NCBI GenBank assembly: GCA_012064415.1
Contig: SSNU01000062.1
Span: 593,954 to 657,953 of the forward strand
DNA from: Gyrodactylus bullatarudis
Taxonomy: Eukaryota > Platyhelminthes > Monogenea > Gyrodactylidea > Gyrodactylidae
Direction: 5' to 3'
DNA length: 64,000 nt
Shown: piece after piece, positions 1 to 11,897 of the stretch
How positions within the stretch are numbered: the stretch's first letter is position 1
Layout: each line of letters starts with the position of its first letter
Translations under genes and position numbers: made by a program
The notes under the pieces: generated by a model
The model's input: the letters and a program-made list of their open reading frames with translations, nothing else
Databases searched by the model: none
Told to the model about the DNA's origin: nothing

Positions 1-1530
1 TTCAAGTTTCCCTAACTTGAAACAATTATAAATATCTAAATTAATTGAAATAACTATAGAGAAAATACTTTCAAAAGGCCATTAATGGTTGGCAGAGTGA
101 TAAAAGTTAATATGAAATCATATTTCCATTCATTACTATGTAGCTTTAATTTTCAAGTAGAGCTTTAACAAATAGTTTTTTACCACAATCCCAAGATTAA
201 ATAGCTCTATTAGGGTTTTTTTCATTCTAATCTTTCATATTATAAATGATTCTTAAAAAGTATACATAATTCGCAAAAAAGCATCAAGTTATATTATGAT
301 GCAATCAAAAGAACGTTTTAAATATATAAAAAAATATTCTCATGCAGCTTTTTTAGTTCTTTAGTTTACATTGTTTCTAATGTGTAATTTCTCAGAATTT
401 ATTTTATTTTATATTTTCTTGTCCTGTTAATTCAAAAATAATAGTTGTAACCATGTAACCAATAAACTCTATAGCCAATAGAAATTAAAGAACAGTTGCC
501 CCTCTTATTTCTCTCTAAGTTTACTTTGAATTGAGTTGGTCATTTTATTATCGATGACATGAAAACTCACCGCGAGGGATTCGTTTTCATTTCATCGGTG
601 TTAAAAAGCCCTTAGTCTCTTTGTCTTTTAGAAGAATTACTGCAAAACAAGAGGGGGCAAATGTTCATCAAACTCTTTACTGATTTTCGTTTGATCATGC
701 AGCGTCATATCACACGTCTGTAACTCTAGCGAGTAAATTCAGAGAAAATTTTTGTTAAGGCGTCTAAATACTATTATTTTGTTACAATAAGAATATTTTA
801 TTTTTTATAAAGCAATAAATTGGAAAAAGATTACTTTATTAATTTAGAAAGAAATATGGATGGATCGTAAATTAGGGGATATTTTAATCTTTCGATACAT
901 ATCATGATTGTAATTAAAACAATTTCTAATCTTATCAGTAATCAATTTTAAAAATAATTCCATTTTATGACCTTGTTAATCCTTTTGACGAATTGAAATT
1001 TATAGATGAACATAAATGATGCCTGAATTTGTATTTCTCAGGATCTATCATGATTTACGTTTGCTTTGCTACTTAGTCGCTTTAGCTCTTCATCAAAAAA
1101 AATGATTTAGCTTCTATGGCTTTATCGGTACGAAAAATAATCACTTTTTTCCGTGAGACTAATGAAATTCTATCTAAGGCGTATAAAAAAAGGTTAATGT
1201 CATTTAAGAAAAAACAAAATTTTTCAGAATATCAAATAACCCGGAAGTGAGAAATTGATTTCGCCTCAACAGTAAAATTTTCATCTCAAATCAAGTTTAT
1301 TGTCAAGAGATGAGAAATGACTATGATATATTTCTTTATGATCTCTATTTCATTGAGATTTCTTCTATATGAATTTGTTAAAACCAGAGTACAAAGAATG
1401 AGGAGAATCAAAACATTTGAAAAGCTACTACTGATCTTAACAACATATTTGCAGTTTTTAAGTATTATGATAATATTTTTAAATAAAACTGATTTAAGTG
1501 ATTTCAGTTAATAGCGCTTAAACGAAATTT
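1..1530. other. Gene-free AT-rich stretch with one MITE
   Basis: No exon with recognisable protein homology was seen on either strand. The only structured item is the short inverted-repeat element at 492-664, listed separately. A hydrophobic reading frame at 1317-1511 resembles no known family and is probably chance. Confidence 0.6.
492..664. repeat. MITE-like dispersed repeat, copy 1 (173 bp)
   Basis: The ends are imperfect inverted repeats: ACAGTTGCCCCTCTTATTT at the left and, read from the other strand, ACATTTGCCCCCTCTTGTTT at the right. The interior holds a hairpin whose arms are GATGACATGAAAAC and GTTTTCATTTCATC. A second, shorter copy lies at 57936-58083. No coding capacity is visible, so this is a non-autonomous DNA transposon (inference). 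Confidence 0.75.
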
Positions 1531-3830
1531 TCATCTTAGTGAAATACATTTGAGTAATGCATTGTTAAAATAATCTTGATCGAATAGGGATTTATCTTGG
1601 AACAGATTCACAATTGATCCCATCTTTATACCTTTGTTTTCTACAAATATTTCTGCTCCTCTTGGTTTAGTATGATCACTCGCTAGCTGCCTCTCAATTG
1701 AGTTTGCCATTCTTTCAGCGAAAACCAAGTCGTTCGGTGTGCTCCCATTTGCATTGGGCTGCGTGTTGTGAGTTCTTACGTATTTTTCTGCTAGATCCTG
1801 AAAAGATACGCTTGGTTCTTTTGCCGCGTACTTCTTAAAATCTCTAATAGCTTGCTCTGCCAGTCCGTTAGACTGATGATGCCCTGGCGGTGTGAATTTG
1901 TGTACAATCTTCCTTTCCTCCATGAAGGCTTTGAACTCTTGACTAGCGAAGTTCGTGCCATTGTCTGATACTATGATGAAGGGGTCTTGCATGTATCTGG
2001 TGATGTTTGTTATAGCCTGCACGGCCGTTTTTGGTCTCAAATCCTTGATTGGGTACACTTCCGTCCAATTTGAGTACGCGTCCACATAAATTAAAAAGGA
2101 GTACCCATTGTAGAACCCTAACGTCTATATGCACCCGTTGGAATGGTGCTAAAGCTTCCTCATGTGATTTCAGATAGGCGTTTGTTCTTCTTCTTCTATT
2201 TAGCCTGCATGGTTCACACCTCGCGATAAACTTTTCCACTTCTTGGTTTCTTTTTGGCCAATAAAACGAGCCTCTTAGTGCTTCTTTCATTTTCTGGCTT
2301 CCTTCATGTGTCCTGTGAACCATTTCCAATGCCTTTTCTCTTAATGCTTTTGATGAAACTAGTTCCGCTCCTTTGAAAACGGCTCCCGCTTCTATCGTAT
2401 ACAAATACATGCAATTTTCATCATGTCTGGTGGGTATGCTGGCCAGCCGTTCTTGACATACTTTCTTAAAAGATCGTATTCCTTATCTTTGCAGCTCGCC
2501 ACTTTCTCAATTAAAATCTCGGGTGCTTTGGTCAGGTTCAGAGAGTTCAATGACAGGGCTGTTTCATGTTCCTCCTCTTCTAATACGTCTGAATTGCTGT
2601 ATCTGGACAACAGGTCTGGAAGTGTCATTTCTTCCCCGGGTTTGTAACGAATCTTAAAGTCATATTTGAGCAATGTGAGTCTCCAGTTCTGAATTCTTGA
2701 TGAGACCCTCTTCTTCGTAACTTTGGCAAATATCTGCTGGAAAGGTTCGTGATCCGTTTGTATAACGAATTTTCTAGCCATCAGGAATTTCTCTGCGTGT
2801 TCCACCGACCATACTATTCCAAGTCCTTCTCTTTCAATATTGTTATAGTTTTTCTCCGCTTTCCTCAGAACTCTGCTTCCTACTCTGACTATCTCTTGCA
2901 TCTCAGGATCGTGCGACAGTACGTAACCGATGGCGTGTTGTGAAGCGTCTGTGTTAAGGTAGAGCATCCTTTTCGCATCATACGGTACTATTAACCCTTT
3001 TGCCATCTCCTCAAGTATCTTTTTAACCGCTTCGGTGTGTTGCTTTTCCCAAGTCCAGGTCGACTCATCTTTTAATAACTCGTATATCACCGCTGCCTTG
3101 TGGGAAAAGTTCTTCACGAACCCACCGTAATGATGTAATTTCCCCATGAACTATCGCAAACTTTTCTTATTCTTCGGCATCTCCAGATCTCTCATATTTT
3201 TTATTCTCTCCGAGCTAGGCGTCAGACTGTTTTTGCTAATACAGAAACCTAAATATTCGATTTGCTTAAGTGAGATTTTAGATTTGCCTTTGTTTTCCAC
3301 AAATCCATACTTCCTTAACCTTTCTCTGACTTTGCTCAAATTTTCGTCATGGTCCTTCTGTGACACGCCTCCTATCAGTATGTCATCCTGGTAAGCTCAA
3401 CATCTTGAAATACCTTTGAGCACCTTATCCATAACTTCCTGAAACATTACTGGAGCAGCCGATATCCCAAAAGGTAATTTCCTGAAAGCAAATTGTCCTT
3501 TGTGGGTTGAGATGGTGGTTGCTTTTTGGCTTTCTTCGTGCAAATATATTTGATGGAATGCATCCTTTAGATCCAGTACGGAGAATATTTCGCAATCGAC
3601 AAAGTCCTTATGGATCTCTTCCATCGTAGGCATTGCATACGCTCCGACATCAATGAATTTATTTGCTGTTAGCCTGTAATCGCCACAGATCCTGATCTTG
3701 ATGTCTTCCCCTTCACGTCTTTTCCCTACTACCTCAATCGGTGTAGCCATGCCTGGGTTTTCTACCGGGTAGATGGTTCCATTTTCCAGCCATTTCTCTA
3801 ATTCTTTCTCCACTTGTTCCATGACATTGA
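1531..3830 (-). mobile_element. Decayed Ty3/gypsy retrotransposon pol fragment (gypsy-1)
   Basis: Read on the minus strand, the order is reverse transcriptase, RNase H, integrase zinc finger and integrase core, the Ty3/gypsy order. The RT palm runs from about 3822 and includes SVLDLKDAFHQIYLHEES and the catalytic box AYQDDILIGG near 3400-3370. RNase H (NTDASQHAIGYVLS, then IQTDHEPFQQIF) lies at about 3000-2700. The HHCC finger and the integrase core, with DNGTNFASQEF and a later Glu in GLAEQAIRDFKK, lie at about 2350-1750. A stop codon precedes the YxDD box, another separates RT from RNase H, and a frameshift interrupts the start of the integrase. Gag, protease and LTRs are not visible, so it is a dead fragment. 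It belongs to the same broad family as the element at 27624-31190. Confidence 0.9.
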
Positions 3831-4795
3831 AAGGTAGAGCTCATATCATAAGAATAAATTGTAATTGGAAACTTAATTGGGATTTATATGAGGGCTTCTC
3901 AAGGATGAATAAAAATATAGTTTGATTATAATTAAATGAAAAAATTAGATTCATTTACATAGATAACGTAATATAATTCAAACCTATTCTCTCAGATATA
4001 GCTTAGTTTATAAATGAGATAATTATTTTTCATTGTATGACCATGAAAGTTATATCATAAGACTCAGAGTCAAAAGTTTAATCAAATCCTTGATTTTGAA
4101 ACAAAAATATGTTCTCGTATGATAACTAAATTAATTTCAAATTTGAAAGGATTATTAGTTTATGAGTTTGATCAAGATTAAATTCTTTTTTATTTAAACT
4201 CTAGTTGTAGACCCCCTTTTTTCACGACCATGACAGGAAGATTTACCAAAGGTAAATTATCTTATACTCTAGTATAACCCAGTAGAAAGACTCCAAATGT
4301 TTGAGTATCCGTGTCCAATTAAAATTAAATTGATTTAGTTAAATTATTTTGGGTTATTTAGATTAGCTCTCAGCAGCTTTACCTGGATCTATAGCTATTA
4401 GTATAATTTCAATTTAGTTAAGTAGTTTTTCTGGTAAAATGAGGAAGAAGCTATTCTCAAAAGAATTCCTCGTCCAACAATAAAACAGTAGGAAAAAACA
4501 GAAATTTTTTTAGATATTTTCCGTGATTCAAGCGTAGTAAGAAATGTAAAAATGAGTAACAATGTAGTCCATGTAGTTTTTTTCATTATTTTTGAGATTT
4601 CCATCACGGGGTTTCGAAAAATTTACGTTTCAATAATTTCATTCAGGTATAATGAATAAAAATTTAGTACTTATTTTTTGCTCGAATTTCGGGATTTATT
4701 AGTCTCCTTTAGACACAAGATGCTAATTTATTTTGTTTTATGATTTTTCTCCCAACTCAATGACGTAGAAATCTCATTAAATATTCATTTCGCAG
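3831..4795. other. Gene-free stretch, probable GPCR intron
   Basis: No coding exon is identified. The stretch ends at a splice acceptor (TTTCGCAG, 4788-4795) of the GPCR exon beginning at 4796, so it is probably intronic. The exon encoding TM1 should lie here or further upstream but was not found. Confidence 0.5.
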
Positions 4796-6418
4796 GAAAT
4801 ATTCTAAGCTTCATTATTATGAGCAAAGGCGCAAAAGAGTCAAAGACACGCCTATATCTATCAGTATTGGCAATTGCAGATCTACTTTCGATAATTATCA
4901 ACTGCTTTATCACTCCTATCATGCTGTATCTCAATTCTCTTAAAATTTACACAAATATGCAATTCTCCGATGTATTCTACGGAATGAATGATCGAGGATT
5001 ATGCCAGATGAGATTATTCTTAGGATTTACATTTAGGCAAGTTACCTCCCTTAATGAATCTCTGTATATTTCTAATCTTCTCACATTACATGTTGCGTTG
5101 AGAAAGTCTTATCACGAATAAGAATTGAATGTAACAAATTATTATTTTTCCATTTCTCTTCAAATGCATTTATGTCATTTTCCGTTTTTTATGGAATCGT
5201 AGGATAGAGTTTGGTGAATGTGACCACGCATAAACAATTATTTACTCCTCTATTTTATTCCCTCACAAGAAAATTAGAGGCATCAACTATGCTTCTGACG
5301 ATTAAAGAAATAAGTGTGCTTGATTTGAAGTTTGATTTCAAGAAAACCAAAACATAAAAAGAAATTTGAATTATTCAAAATCCATATTAACGTTTGAGAA
5401 CGGCTGCTAATAATTCGAAATAATTTGAGATCTTATGAGAACTCCATTTAACGTAACATAAAAATAAATGTAATTTCTCTAATATTCTGAAATGATGGAG
5501 GAATTTTCCCAGAATTTTCAGAAATATTTTTTTCCGTCTCTTTCAATCATTTAGAATTGTGTAAACATTTTTCATCTCCCGTAATTTACGTGTAGCATTG
5601 AAAACTTTTGACTGATTATTACATTCATTTTATTTTATTGATCAATCAATTTCTATTCTAGACTATTCTCAGTTTCAATTATCTCCATGTTCTCAATTGA
5701 GCGGGCATTTGTCATTTATTCTCCATTCACGAGATGTTCCCTCAAGTACAAGCGTGCTGTTTGGGCTCTAGTCCTTTTGTTCCTCTATAGTATGCTCATG
5801 TCACTTCATACAATATTCTCCTTTGAAGTTTATACCAAAGATGGACGACCAATATGTTCCCCAAATAAATTATTCAACTATACAAACTTTATCGACCTAT
5901 TTGGACATCAATTGATACCTCTGATCTCAATATTTATTTCGAATATTCTAATTATTATCAAATTGAGGAACCGATCAAAGGATAGTACTTTAACTATTAA
6001 TCGAAAGACTTCTCCGGATAGTTTATCACAAGAGATGAGAATAACTCGAAGATTATTATCAGTTTCGATTTATTTCCTATTTTCAAGTACACCTATCATT
6101 ATAGGTAACATTATAAGGAATTATAGTACCATGAAATGTAATCGGCTTAGCAAACTTCCACCCCATTCGAATATTCTACTAGTGACTTTGACATTGTTCA
6201 CTACGAATTTTGCCGTCAATTTCATTTTGTACTGTTTTACTGGTGTGACATTTTGGTCTCAGGCAAAAGCTCTACTCAAGTTCAACTATAGAGAATTTGT
6301 AAACTTGACCAATGCATCTGAGAGACCGTCTATGGATGATGATAAGAAGGCAATGCTTGTGAAATATCAAAGAGACGAGGAAATTAAGCGCTATAAGAAG
6401 CTCAACTTTGAAAATTGA
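4796..6418 (+). CDS. Rhodopsin-class (class A) G-protein-coupled receptor, 5' exon missing
   Basis: Two exons, 4796-5036 and 5662-6418, encode TM2 to TM7 of a class A GPCR. Exon 1 starts after a CAG acceptor with GNILSFII, the end of TM1, then TM2 (YLSVLAIADLLS). TM3 begins after the conserved Cys in GLCQMRLF and continues across the intron into FSIERAFVIYSPF. TM3 therefore ends in I-E-R-A rather than a canonical DRY. The ECL2 Cys is in RPICSP. TM5, TM6 and TM7 follow, TM7 ending NFILYCFTG in place of NPxxY. Frame is kept only by a GC-AG intron (AG|GCAAGT donor, 5037-5661), with two bases left on one side and one on the other. The receptor resembles invertebrate peptide receptors, but no ligand can be assigned. 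The first exon with the N-terminus and TM1 was not located, so the model is partial. Confidence 0.82.
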
Positions 6419-7874
6419 AATCAACACTGTATTGATCAAAATTTCATGATAACTGCCATTAATTTAAATTCCAAAAAAATATGTTCACATTGTATTAAAT
6501 CCTCAATGATGAAGTGTTACGACCGGTTTCTGTGAAAGAGTGATATCTATTTTTATTACCAAGATTTTATCAGATAATGTTCTTGTTGTATCTATTGGAA
6601 TTCATAAATTGTGTGCTAATAAACGGAATTATTTTTTAAAGATTAATTTTAACGATATTTTTAAGATGACTACCACGAATTTCAAACAAAAAATTATCAG
6701 AGAAAGAATTTCTTAGTTCGAAGACTTTCCCTGGTCCCTAGGCTCAAACTATAAGTTGAATTACCCATATTGAAAAGTTCTGAAAAATAAATCGTCTATA
6801 TACTGTCAAGTAGATGTATAAATTGTTATTTTTAATTTATCACTAGGCCCGTAAAAAGTCGAAATTTGCTAATTTCAGCCATAAAATAAACAGCTCATTT
6901 TAGTACTAATTGCTACTTAAGATTTTAAGTAATCTTTTTTTATAAGTGAGATAAAATGTGGATAAATGTCGAAAATCCTTGAATTGTCGATAAAAGTCGA
7001 TAATTTAATCCATAACTGTAACAATCCCTTAGATCAACTACTGATACTGTAAAAAATTCTTTTGAAAAATTCCTTATTTTCGAATCCATCCAATGAAAAT
7101 TAAGAAACTAATTTTCTAGTCTTTTTGTTAATTTACTGACATAAGTGATGACTACAATCAAGTGATTGGCATATGTGGAATGGTCTTTCTCAATGCTCAA
7201 AAATGTTCTAACAAAGAACGAATTATTTAAGACTGGCAATCTAAAAGAGCAATTTTATATTCGCTTAATTATATTACAATATTTTTGAAGGATTAATAAA
7301 TTTAATTTAAAAGGCCCATATTCTCGTAATTTACCTATGTCGATTTCGTGAAGTAAAAAATGTCGAAATTTATACCGGCCTATTTATCACACAGTATAAA
7401 AATTTTCTCATTAACATTATCAAAACTCTCAATTAGCAAGCATATTGGTTATTCATTACGACTAATTTTACACCTATTTATTCTTTAAAAAAATTATTAA
7501 CTTTTTCCAAATACATGATTAAAGCAAAAAAACAGGACAACACTACAAAATTGTTATATTGCTCTGTATTGTTATATAGATTCCTAACGGATTGAATAAT
7601 TCACTTAATTTTCATTCATTTAAGTTTGAGTTACTAACTTAGCCTAGTACAAATAGAAATAACAAAAAACTCTGGAATTAAAGCAAAATTATTTTTTTCG
7701 CTCTCACACCCTTGTGAATATCAGAGAAAATGTTCCAACCCACCCTCTCTCCTTTCACTAATTTTCATTTGTCATTCAGATTTTTAAGTAAAGAAAATAT
7801 TTATCCAGAGCATTTCCAAATTCTAACGAGGGTGGCATGCGAATTTTGATGAAATAACTGGTTAAAACCAAATC
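6419..7874. other. Gene-free intergenic stretch
   Basis: AT-rich sequence between the GPCR stop codon and the first CNG-channel exon. No coding homology, RNA gene or clear terminal-repeat element was recognised. It probably contains the 3' UTR of the GPCR and the promoter of the upstream CNG exon. Confidence 0.6.
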
Positions 7875-8794
7875 ATGCCTTTTAATCATCAATCGAGCCT
7901 TGAACGTGAAATAGACTTGAGTATATTCCTCCTTGGCTGTGACGCAGACTCTCTCACGCAGGATGAAGAGAAAAAGCCAACTGAGAAAAAGATATCGCAT
8001 GAAACGTTAAGGAATAATTTAATAATCAAAAATCATAGCCACCGTCCATCGTTTCATCCGCGTAGCATATTCGTTGATGATGAACTTTTGAATTATTCTG
8101 AAATATTTCGAAATAAAAGAAGTTCCGTAACGATGAATGAGAAGCCATGCTTCCTATTCGATCCGAAAGGCTTCAAGATGCGAATATGGCTGACATTGAT
8201 TTCGATGGCTGTAACATACAATCTCTGGACGATCATCTATCGTCAAGCATTTATTGAATATCTAATGGATTATTATTTGATATTTTACATTTTTGATGGA
8301 ATTTTCGACTTTATATACTTTTTGGATATTTTCGTTAGAATTCGGACAGCGTACTTTGAACAAGGTCTCACTGTGACAAGAAATAAAAAGCTCATTGTTC
8401 ATGCCATTAAGAAACGATCAATATTCATGGATTTTACAGCCATAATTCCGTTGGATATATTACAAATTTACATTGGAACAAAACCCTATCTCAGATTGCC
8501 ACGATTACTAAAATTTTATCGATATTTTGACTGGGAAAAACTCATAACAGATCATTCAGACTTTCCAAACTTGTGGAGAATACTTTCGAGTGTACATTTT
8601 TTACTATGCATTTGTCATTGGTTCGGAGCGCTGTATTGCATTTTTACACAGTTGGAGAACTACAGTGATGAATGGTCTCACGAGCAAAAGGAGATTACTG
8701 ACCATCCAATTATACATCGATATGTTCGTGGATTTTACTGGGCTGTTAATGTTTTAACAGTTGGAGAGATTCCAAAACCCGAAACCACTTTAAC
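7875..8794 (+). CDS. Upstream CNG-channel first exon (cassette A: N-terminus, S1-S5, pore)
   Basis: A single exon from an ATG to a GTGAGT donor encodes about 306 residues: a hydrophilic N-terminus, then S1 (IWLTLISMAVTYNLWTII), S2 (FIYFLDIFVRIRT), S3 (MDFTAIIPLDILQ), a basic S4 (RLPRLLKFYRYF), S5 (HFLLCICHWFGALYCIF) and a pore with T-V-G-E followed by IPKPE, which keeps the filter glutamate of CNGA-type channels. The exon ends with two bases of an incomplete codon, exactly as the homologous exon at 16217-17610 does. No C-linker or cyclic-nucleotide-binding exon was found between here and 16217. It may be an alternative first exon spliced to the shared exons from 18088 onward, or a 3'-truncated tandem duplicate. 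There is no internal stop or frameshift, which favours function. Confidence 0.8.
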
Positions 8795-9940
8795 GTGAGT
8801 TATCTGAAAAAATATTCCAATTGATTTTCATGCTTCATCTCGTTTTTATATATTGATACAAGCTTGATTTTCATTTATTGATTCTGAATACATTAAGATC
8901 TAACTGAAATACTAAAGTGTTAAAACTCGCTAGAATATTTCTAGATGACTTGTAGAACAGAGATAAATTTCACACGCCCATCGGTTATCATGAGATTTGA
9001 CAACGAGTTTAAATTTGGCGTTAGATTTAACCAATCTTGTAATTAAGAAAATTAAATTTATAATTTGATTAATAATAATTCAAATCATGAGTTTCCGAAA
9101 TTTTTTACAGGATCATTTCACAAATGATCTAATTTATAATAATCTTTGTATTGATCAAATCGAATTTATGACAACTTAATGATGAATAATTGTGGTAATT
9201 CTTAGGATATGTTATCTTTTCTTGGATAAATCACAAACCTTCATGACTATGGTGCCTCTGTTAACGTATTCTTGATTCAAAAATCTTGATAAAAATCCCC
9301 CTATTCTTTCAAGTACAATGTACAATGATTGTACAACCAAATTGGAGTCCGAGGCAAAGAATTGAATTTGAAAATATTAATTATTTTCTTTCCCTTGGTT
9401 ATTGCTAACAGGAGTAATTACGCTCAAATAATTTTTCAACGAGAATTTGCAAATTTTGTAAAATAAATAACCGATAAATGATCTATTCTAGATAGTTCAT
9501 TGAAATGAAAATTATTCGCTTCGGTTATCAATTTCTTCTTACAAACATCAAAGTCCAAAAATTTTATCTATTCCACTAAAACTAAATTGATCTTCGGCAA
9601 ACTCTAATCAACAATAAAAAATGGTATTCTCTTCTATATAAGTACAAAGGAAATTTTAACCAACACCGTTTACAGTTGATTTGAGTTTTATTATTTTTCT
9701 TGTTGTTCTGGCAGAAAAATAATTTCTCCGAGTAAACAATGGACCAATTGAAAGTTGAACTTGATGATATTTTATTTTGAATTTGGCCATAGAGGTTGAG
9801 GAAAACTCGCTATCTTCAAGAAAAAGTTAAACTAATGTTGATCTCGAATATCAGCCATTGATTCTTTCTTCGAAATCGATTTTGGAATTATAGTAATTTC
9901 TCGTATCTTCATATCAACTAGCAACTATTGTATATGCTCA

Positions 9941-10373
9941 TTAGGGTAATACAAACTTTTTCGGCTATTTGCTCATTCGATAGAGAATTAAATTTTGAGA
10001 AAAAAATCCTATAGAGTTAAATATTTTAAATCTTGTTCTGATATACAAAAACTCAATTGAAAATTAGTAATTTTAAATTACAATTTTTAAATCTACGCCA
10101 AAAAAGTTTTGAATGAATGTTACTATGATAGTACTCTAGTTGAAACTCACGATTTTTAGCAATCTGTATGATTCAGATGGGAATTATTTTGATAGTTATC
10201 TAAAAATTTTAATGTGTTCTAAAGAATTTTGGGGAAATGGAATTCATGGGTATCAGAACGATGAAATTTTTGAATTTAATTTATGAAAATCTTCCTTGTA
10301 TGAAAAAGGGTTCAAAATAGCAAATCGCCCAAAAAGTTGTTTTCGGGAAAAAAATTATTTTGTATTACTCTAA
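9941..10373. repeat. MITE with 6-bp target-site duplication (433 bp)
   Basis: The left end reads TTAGGGTAATACAAA and the right end, from the other strand, TTAGAGTAATACAAA. Further in, both arms have a block like TTTTTSGGCNATTTGC. The sequence TGCTCA directly precedes (9935-9940) and directly follows (10374-10379) the element, a perfect 6-bp target-site duplication. There is no coding potential. It is a non-autonomous DNA transposon of unknown superfamily. Confidence 0.8.
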
Positions 10374-11218
10374 TGCTCATACTTTTATAGTAAATGATTT
10401 TGATATCTTGTAACAGTATCGAGTAAAGCATCTTTCACGTTCCTCCTGTGTGAAATCCCTCATAAAATATTTACGCATTTTGAGATGTTTATGTCTCTTT
10501 TAATTTTGTGTTGATTTATTTACCTTCTTCTCCATCTCCAACGACAGTAGAAAATTCATTGAATTGCAATGCATTTTCTTATGTATATTAATTTGATTGT
10601 CATGGATTTCCTTCTGATAATTGAATGAACAATGTTCATTGAACATTAGCTATCAATATTTATATTAATTAGGGAAGGATAATCGTAAAAAACCTTAAAA
10701 ATGATTGGAGCCGATTAAAAGCGACTCTTGTATTACTGAATAGGAAATAACGAATAGTTGAAATTTCTCTATTTTTCCAGGAAGCTTCTTGAGTGAGTCA
10801 AAAGTATGCTTGTCATCAAACCAGTTTGATTCTTTTGCCAACATAAACATTTTTTTATTAGCTATCAATTTTGTTTGGATTACTTCTTTTGGTGACTTTT
10901 ACGTATAATTAACGAAAATCATCCCAAGAGAATTACTGAAAAATTTGTAAAAGAAACTTTTAAGTTGACAAAGGTAATAAAACTAATCAAAATTGCTACA
11001 TTTATTTCCTTTTCTGAGTCGAGTTTTACTCAAATAAAATATCAAAATGTGTTCACGAATGTAAACTCATTAGTGAGCACAATATAATTTTATTTTGATA
11101 CATATTTTCTTGTTGATAGATATTTCAGACGATTACATCTTAGTATACATACTCATAGATAGCTTTCAAGAAAATGAAATTTGCCTCGTTACCTACGCCC
11201 TTTAGAATTAGTCATTAT

Positions 11219-11897
11219 ACCTAGTTAATATGAAGATAGGAATTCATGATTTTTACAAAATTCTAAATTTTTTCATCAAGAAATCGAATCAAGATTTTTC
11301 GGAACCTAGATCATGAGGCCCTCTTTCACGATACGGAGAAAATCTATTTTTAAGGAAAATACGACAAATTTGAAATCTTGAAGTTGTGCAAAATTCCCAT
11401 TTTTGCTGATTTTAATGAAAGAGAGTGAACAAAAGTTGATTTTTAGGATCACAATAAGACAAAAAATCTGATTATCATCATAAAAATTTTGATAAATTCG
11501 TCATTTTTCAGGAACCTTGAAATATCAAATTTCATCGACTTTCAACTAGGAAAAATGATGAAAAAATCAAAATTTGACACGATTATGGGGAGGTTCTTAA
11601 AACCAGATTCAGAATATTTAATTTAATCGTGATTCTAAAACTCAACTTTTGATCACTCTCTCACATTGAAATCATTAAAAATTTCAACTCAAAGTTCAAA
11701 AAATGGGAATTTGGCGCTACTTCAAGATTTCAAATTTGCCGTATTTTCCTTAAAAATAGATTTTCTCTAAATTTTTTTCTCCGTATCGTGAAAGAGGGCC
11801 TCATGATCTAGATTCCGAAAAAAACTTGACCAAATTCGATTTCTTGATGAAAAAATTGAGATTTCTGTAAAAATCATAGATTCCCATCTTAACTAGG
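11219..11897. repeat. Foldback / long-TIR element (about 680 bp)
   Basis: Two arms of roughly 250 bp, about 11219-11480 and 11640-11897, are inverted copies of each other. Both contain the block ATGAGGCCCTCTTTCACGAT and a block like AAATCTATTTTTAAGGAAAA, in opposite orientation. The tips read CCTAGTTAATATGAAGATAGG and, from the other strand, CCTAGTTAAGATGGGAATC. The element is non-coding and could form a long hairpin RNA if transcribed through. A relative with similar tips lies at 41306-41783. Confidence 0.85.

Noticed and set aside
5037..5046. A conventional GT donor (GCAA|GTTACC) for the GPCR intron
   Set aside because: It leaves phase 0, while the next exon needs two bases from the previous one; only the GC donor fits.
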